Below are positions 6,627 through 8,216 of a stretch of 8,216 bases of DNA, piece after piece. A model generated the notes under the pieces. It made no database searches. It worked only from the letters and a program-made list of their open reading frames with translations, and was not told the DNA's origin. This DNA comes from JBFWYO01 sp050186335. Its GTDB lineage: Bacteria; Pseudomonadota; Alphaproteobacteria; Bin65. The position numbers and the translations under genes are program-made. Numbering within the stretch: position 1 is the first letter of the stretch; each line of letters starts with the position of its first letter. The stretch is taken from the NCBI GenBank assembly GCA_050186335.1, contig JBFWYO010000130.1, positions 1 to 8,216 on the forward strand, given 5' to 3'.

Positions 6627-7286
6627 CTAGAACGCGAACGCCGGCGCCTTGGCGAAGCCCGGTAACGGCTTCGAGGCCGCGTCGAACACCGGCCGGCCGG
6701 ATACCGCGCCGTGCCGGCGGACGTACAACATGGCACGGCCTGTGACCGCGCCGGACGCCCGCTCAACCAATACCAGACGCCCGCCTTCGGCCAGTTGATC
6801 GGCGATCGCCTTCGGCAATTCCGGTACTGCGCCCGCCAGCAGGATAACATCGTACGGCGCGGCCACCGGCAGGCCGGCGGTCGGGTCGCCGAGCACGACC
6901 TCGGCATTGCGCACGCCGACTTCCATCAGGTTCCGGCGCGCGGTATTGACCAGCGCCAGATCGTCGTCAATCGCGTAGACCTGCTTGGCCAGGCCGGCGG
7001 CAATAGCGGCGCCGTATCCGGTACCGGTGCAGACCTCGAGCAGCGTATCGGTGTCCCTGACCTCGGCGGTCTGCAGCAGCCGCGCCAGCACCATCGGCTC
7101 CAACATGTACCGGCCGGGAGCCAGTTTCAGGTCTTCGTCGACATAGGCGATGCCGCGCAGCGCCGCCGGCACGAACAGTTCGCGCGGCACGCGGTTGAAC
7201 GCCGACAGCAGACGCTCGTCGGTCACCTTGTTGGTGCGAATCTGGCTTTCGACCATATTATGACGCGCGCGGGCGAAATCGGTCAT
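6627..7286 (-). CDS. pcm: PCMT-family methyltransferase (protein-L-isoaspartate O-methyltransferase-like)
   Basis: A 219-residue SAM-dependent methyltransferase of the PCMT family, annotated in relatives as protein-L-isoaspartate O-methyltransferase, a repair enzyme for aged proteins. The N-terminal helix has ARHNMVESQIRTNKVTD (7-23). SAM-binding motif I is LLEVCTGTGYG (82-92), with an acidic end of strand 2 in YAIDDD (104-109). The later blocks are YDVILLAGAVPELP (145-158) and EGGRLVLVE (167-175). Odd point: canonical PCMT carries GQTIS.P in the substrate loop, whereas here the aligned stretch is APGRYMLEP (56-64), so the conserved Thr-Ile-Ser is absent. From memory, the neighbour of tolC in other Rhizobiales shares this GRY.MEP form, so true isoaspartate repair is doubtful. 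ATG 7284-7286 gives the family N-terminus; no clear ribosome site precedes it. A strong promoter lies about 60 bases upstream. Family sure, substrate unsure. Confidence 0.9.
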   Translation of the reverse strand: MTDFARARHNMVESQIRTNKVTDERLLSAFNRVPRELFVPAALRGIAYVDEDLKLAPGRYMLEPMVLARLLQTAEVRDTDTLLEVCTGTGYGAAIAAGLAKQVYAIDDDLALVNTARRNLMEVGVRNAEVVLGDPTAGLPVAAPYDVILLAGAVPELPKAIADQLAEGGRLVLVERASGAVTGRAMLYVRRHGAVSGRPVFDAASKPLPGFAKAPAFAF

Positions 7287-7346
7287 GGCGAGGCAATCCG
7301 TACGTTTTGGGGATCGGGGCCGAGACGATCGCGGCGCCCGAATGAG

Positions 7347-7379
7347 GCTGCCGGACTTATACCGATCCGCTGCCGGACT
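7347..7379. repeat. 11-bp direct repeat spaced 22 bp over the pcm promoter
   Basis: GCTGCCGGACT occurs at 7347-7357 and again at 7369-7379. Start-to-start distance is 22 bp, about two turns of the helix. One copy reaches the downstream edge of the -10 and the other fills the spacer up to the -35. The layout suits a regulator binding one face of DNA; no regulator is named. Confidence 0.6.
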
Positions 7380-7384
7380 GACAA
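7356..7384 (-). promoter_or_regulatory. Sigma70-type promoter of the pcm-like gene
   Basis: On the minus strand TTGTCA (7379-7384) and TATAAG (7356-7361) are separated by exactly 17 bases. Transcription would start near 7349 and give a leader of about 60 bases. It diverges from the tRNA-Cys promoter. Confidence 0.65.
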
Positions 7385-7406
7385 TTGTGGCTTATCCGCG
7401 CGGCAG

Positions 7407-7434
7407 TGGCGCCCTTGCGACGGGCGTGGCGCCA
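7407..7434. repeat. Nested inverted repeat between divergent promoters
   Basis: TGGCGCC (7407-7413) and GGCGCCA (7428-7434) are perfect arms around 14 bases, and a second pair, GCCC (7411-7414) with GGGC (7422-7425), overlaps within. It sits between the pcm -35 and the tRNA-Cys -35 and would fold into a stem on either strand. No T-run follows on the plus strand. It could be an operator or a block to upstream transcription. Confidence 0.4.
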
Positions 7435-7440
7435 GCCCGC

Positions 7441-7470
7441 TTGACCCCGCGCCCGCTGCCCGCCTATATC
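7441..7470 (+). promoter_or_regulatory. Sigma70-type promoter of tRNA-Cys
   Basis: TTGACC (7441-7446) and TATATC (7465-7470) are 18 bases apart. Transcription would start near 7477, leaving a leader of about 20 bases before the tRNA. The GC-rich stretch after the -10 resembles the discriminators of stringently controlled stable-RNA promoters. Confidence 0.65.
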
Positions 7471-7496
7471 TCATGCCCTCGCCGCCGCGGCGCCGG

Positions 7497-7570
7497 GGCC
7501 CGATGGCAGAGCGGTTATGCAGAGGACTGCAAATCCTTGTAGGTCGGTTCAACTCCGGCTCGGGCCTCCA
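7497..7570 (+). tRNA. tRNA-Cys (anticodon GCA)
   Basis: A full 74-base cloverleaf with encoded CCA can be drawn. The acceptor stem GGCCCGA (7497-7503) pairs with TCGGGCC (7560-7566). The short D stem GCA pairs with TGC (7506-7508 with 7518-7520). The anticodon stem GAGGA (7522-7526) pairs with TCCTT (7534-7538) with one G-U. The loop CTGCAAA has GCA at 7529-7531, reading UGC and UGU. The T arm GTCGG-TTCAACT-CCGGC (7543-7559) has one G-U pair. The discriminator is T (7567), the known identity base for cysteinyl-tRNA synthetase, followed by CCA at 7568-7570. It has its own promoter upstream and a hairpin terminator candidate downstream. Confidence 0.97.
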
Positions 7571-7612
7571 AACTTTCTCCGAAAATGACTCGTTCCAAAC
7601 GTTAACGCCGCG

Positions 7613-7637
7613 CGCCGGCGAAGCGCCGGCGTCCTTT
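7613..7637 (+). terminator. Probable terminator after tRNA-Cys
   Basis: CGCCGGCG (7613-7620) and CGCCGGCG (7624-7631) form an 8-bp GC-only stem with an AAG loop, followed by TCCTTT. The stem is very strong but the T-run is poor, so termination may be partial or Rho-aided. It is placed about 40 bases after the tRNA and just before the promoter of the next gene. Confidence 0.5.
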
Positions 7638-7645
7638 GGGGCAAT

Positions 7646-7675
7646 TTGACCGAGTCGCATCGTATATATTATAAT
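7646..7675 (+). promoter_or_regulatory. Strong sigma70-type promoter of the exported-protein gene
   Basis: TTGACC (7646-7651) and a consensus TATAAT (7670-7675) are 18 bases apart. Transcription would start near 7682, about 54 bases before GTG 7736. The spacer contains GAGTC (7652-7656), a GANTC site of the CcrM type. The -10 lies inside a perfect AT palindrome. Confidence 0.65.
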
Positions 7676-7679
7676 ATAT
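7664..7679. repeat. 16-bp perfect AT palindrome over the -10
   Basis: ATATATTATAATATAT reads the same on both strands and carries TATAAT in both directions (7670-7675 on plus, 7668-7673 on minus). It is part of an AT-rich island (7661-7698) in otherwise GC-rich DNA. No good minus-strand -35 was found. It may be an operator or simply an easily melted promoter. Confidence 0.6.
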
Positions 7680-7735
7680 GATAATTTTCACATAATTGCG
7701 AAAACCCGGGTCGTCGCCCCGAGACCAGGACAGCC

Positions 7736-8194
7736 GTGCACATTTCGCACCGGAAGTATTTCCAATTGTGCCTTGCCGGCACGGCGACGCTATTTTTATC
7801 AAACACTTTTCCGACACCTGCGCTGGCCCAATGCTTCTTAAGCTTGAGCGGTAGCGCGGCAAGACTCGCCGGAACGACTCAAGCCGGCCCATACAACGAT
7901 CTAGGCCAGTGCCAGGCGATGGCCGGCAGGATGGGCGTCACGGCGAATTGCTCGTGCACCGCTCCGAATCCGGGCAACTACCAGCAACAACCTAATTATC
8001 AGCCGCCATCTCAGACGCCGGAACAACTCGAACAGGACTCGATTCGCCGGCATCGCGAGCTCGAGGACCAATTACAGCGCGAACGCGACGATGCGGCGCG
8101 CGCCCAGGCGGAACAAGACCGGCGAGCCGCCGCAGCCGAACAGGAACGGCAGCGCCAATTCGATCTCGAAAAGAAGCGCGTGCTCGGCACCTAG
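7736..8194 (+). CDS. Small exported protein of unknown function, four cysteines and a charged coil
   Basis: A 152-residue protein I do not recognise. The start is GTG 7736, supported by AGGA (7727-7730) five bases upstream and a strong promoter. Residues 1-31 look like a signal peptide: basic HRK, a hydrophobic core LCLAGTATLFL, then PTPALA and cleavage near residue 31, so it is probably periplasmic or secreted. The mature part has a small domain (about 32-75) with four cysteines, C33, C59, C72 and C74, in the context GPYNDLGQCQAM and NCSC, which could form two disulfides. A Gln/Pro/Tyr-rich linker (78-94) follows, then a Glu/Gln/Arg/Ala-rich helix, probably coiled coil, from about 95 to 147. 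Using AT-ending codons early on, it differs a little from the housekeeping genes. No neighbour hints at a function. The stop is TAG 8192-8194; the last 22 bases of the window show nothing. Confidence 0.8.
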   Translation: MHISHRKYFQLCLAGTATLFLSNTFPTPALAQCFLSLSGSAARLAGTTQAGPYNDLGQCQAMAGRMGVTANCSCTAPNPGNYQQQPNYQPPSQTPEQLEQDSIRRHRELEDQLQRERDDAARAQAEQDRRAAAAEQERQRQFDLEKKRVLGT

Positions 8195-8216
8195 AAGGGC
8201 AGCCAGGACACGTCGT

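Noticed and set aside
7391..7399. CTTATCCGC-like sequence as a second DnaA box
   Set aside because: The match to TTATCCACA is partial (TTATCCGCG, 7 of 9) and not at a telling position.

Overview
This is a GC-rich chromosomal window from an alphaproteobacterium, most likely a member of the Hyphomicrobiales (Rhizobiales). The main evidence is a PopZ/DUF2497 pole-organizing protein next to valS, and a run in the order isoaspartyl methyltransferase-like gene, tolC, popZ, valS, which from memory matches the arrangement in Bradyrhizobium and Rhodopseudomonas relatives. There is no mobile element, phage gene, CRISPR array or rRNA. The genes themselves are housekeeping genes, and most of the unusual signal lies in the short spaces between them.

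Layout. On the minus strand, from right to left, lie pcm-like (6627-7286), tolC (4933-6435), popZ (3917-4822), valS (986-3787) and the N-terminal part of an MFS transporter (557 leftward, cut by the window edge). On the plus strand, diverging from pcm, lie tRNA-Cys(GCA) (7497-7570) and a gene for a small exported protein of unknown function (7736-8194). Good sigma70-type promoters can be read in front of pcm, popZ, tRNA-Cys and the 7736 gene. Weaker candidates precede tolC and the MFS gene. valS has no clear promoter of its own and could be read from the popZ promoter.

How the genes relate. TolC is an outer-membrane channel for efflux or type I secretion. PopZ anchors the chromosome origin region at the cell pole. 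ValRS and tRNA-Cys serve translation. The methyltransferase is a PCMT-family protein with a non-canonical substrate loop. Nothing in the sequence shows that these act in one pathway, so the block is best seen as conserved synteny with several promoters.

Most notable signals: (1) a perfect DnaA box, TTATCCACA, overlapping the -35 of the popZ promoter, with a CTAA-N7-CTAA pair (degenerate CtrA-like) at the predicted start of transcription; (2) a decaying 16-bp tandem repeat of five units filling the tolC leader up to the ribosome binding site; (3) a 20-bp operator-like palindrome with a GANTC site in an AT-rich island upstream of the MFS gene, whose reading frame has no ATG start and may be frameshifted; (4) a patch of atypical codon use inside the ValRS editing domain; (5) an 11-bp direct repeat spaced 22 bp across the pcm promoter; (6) a 16-bp perfect AT palindrome containing the -10 of the last gene. 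I saw no obvious new multi-gene defence or metabolic system here.
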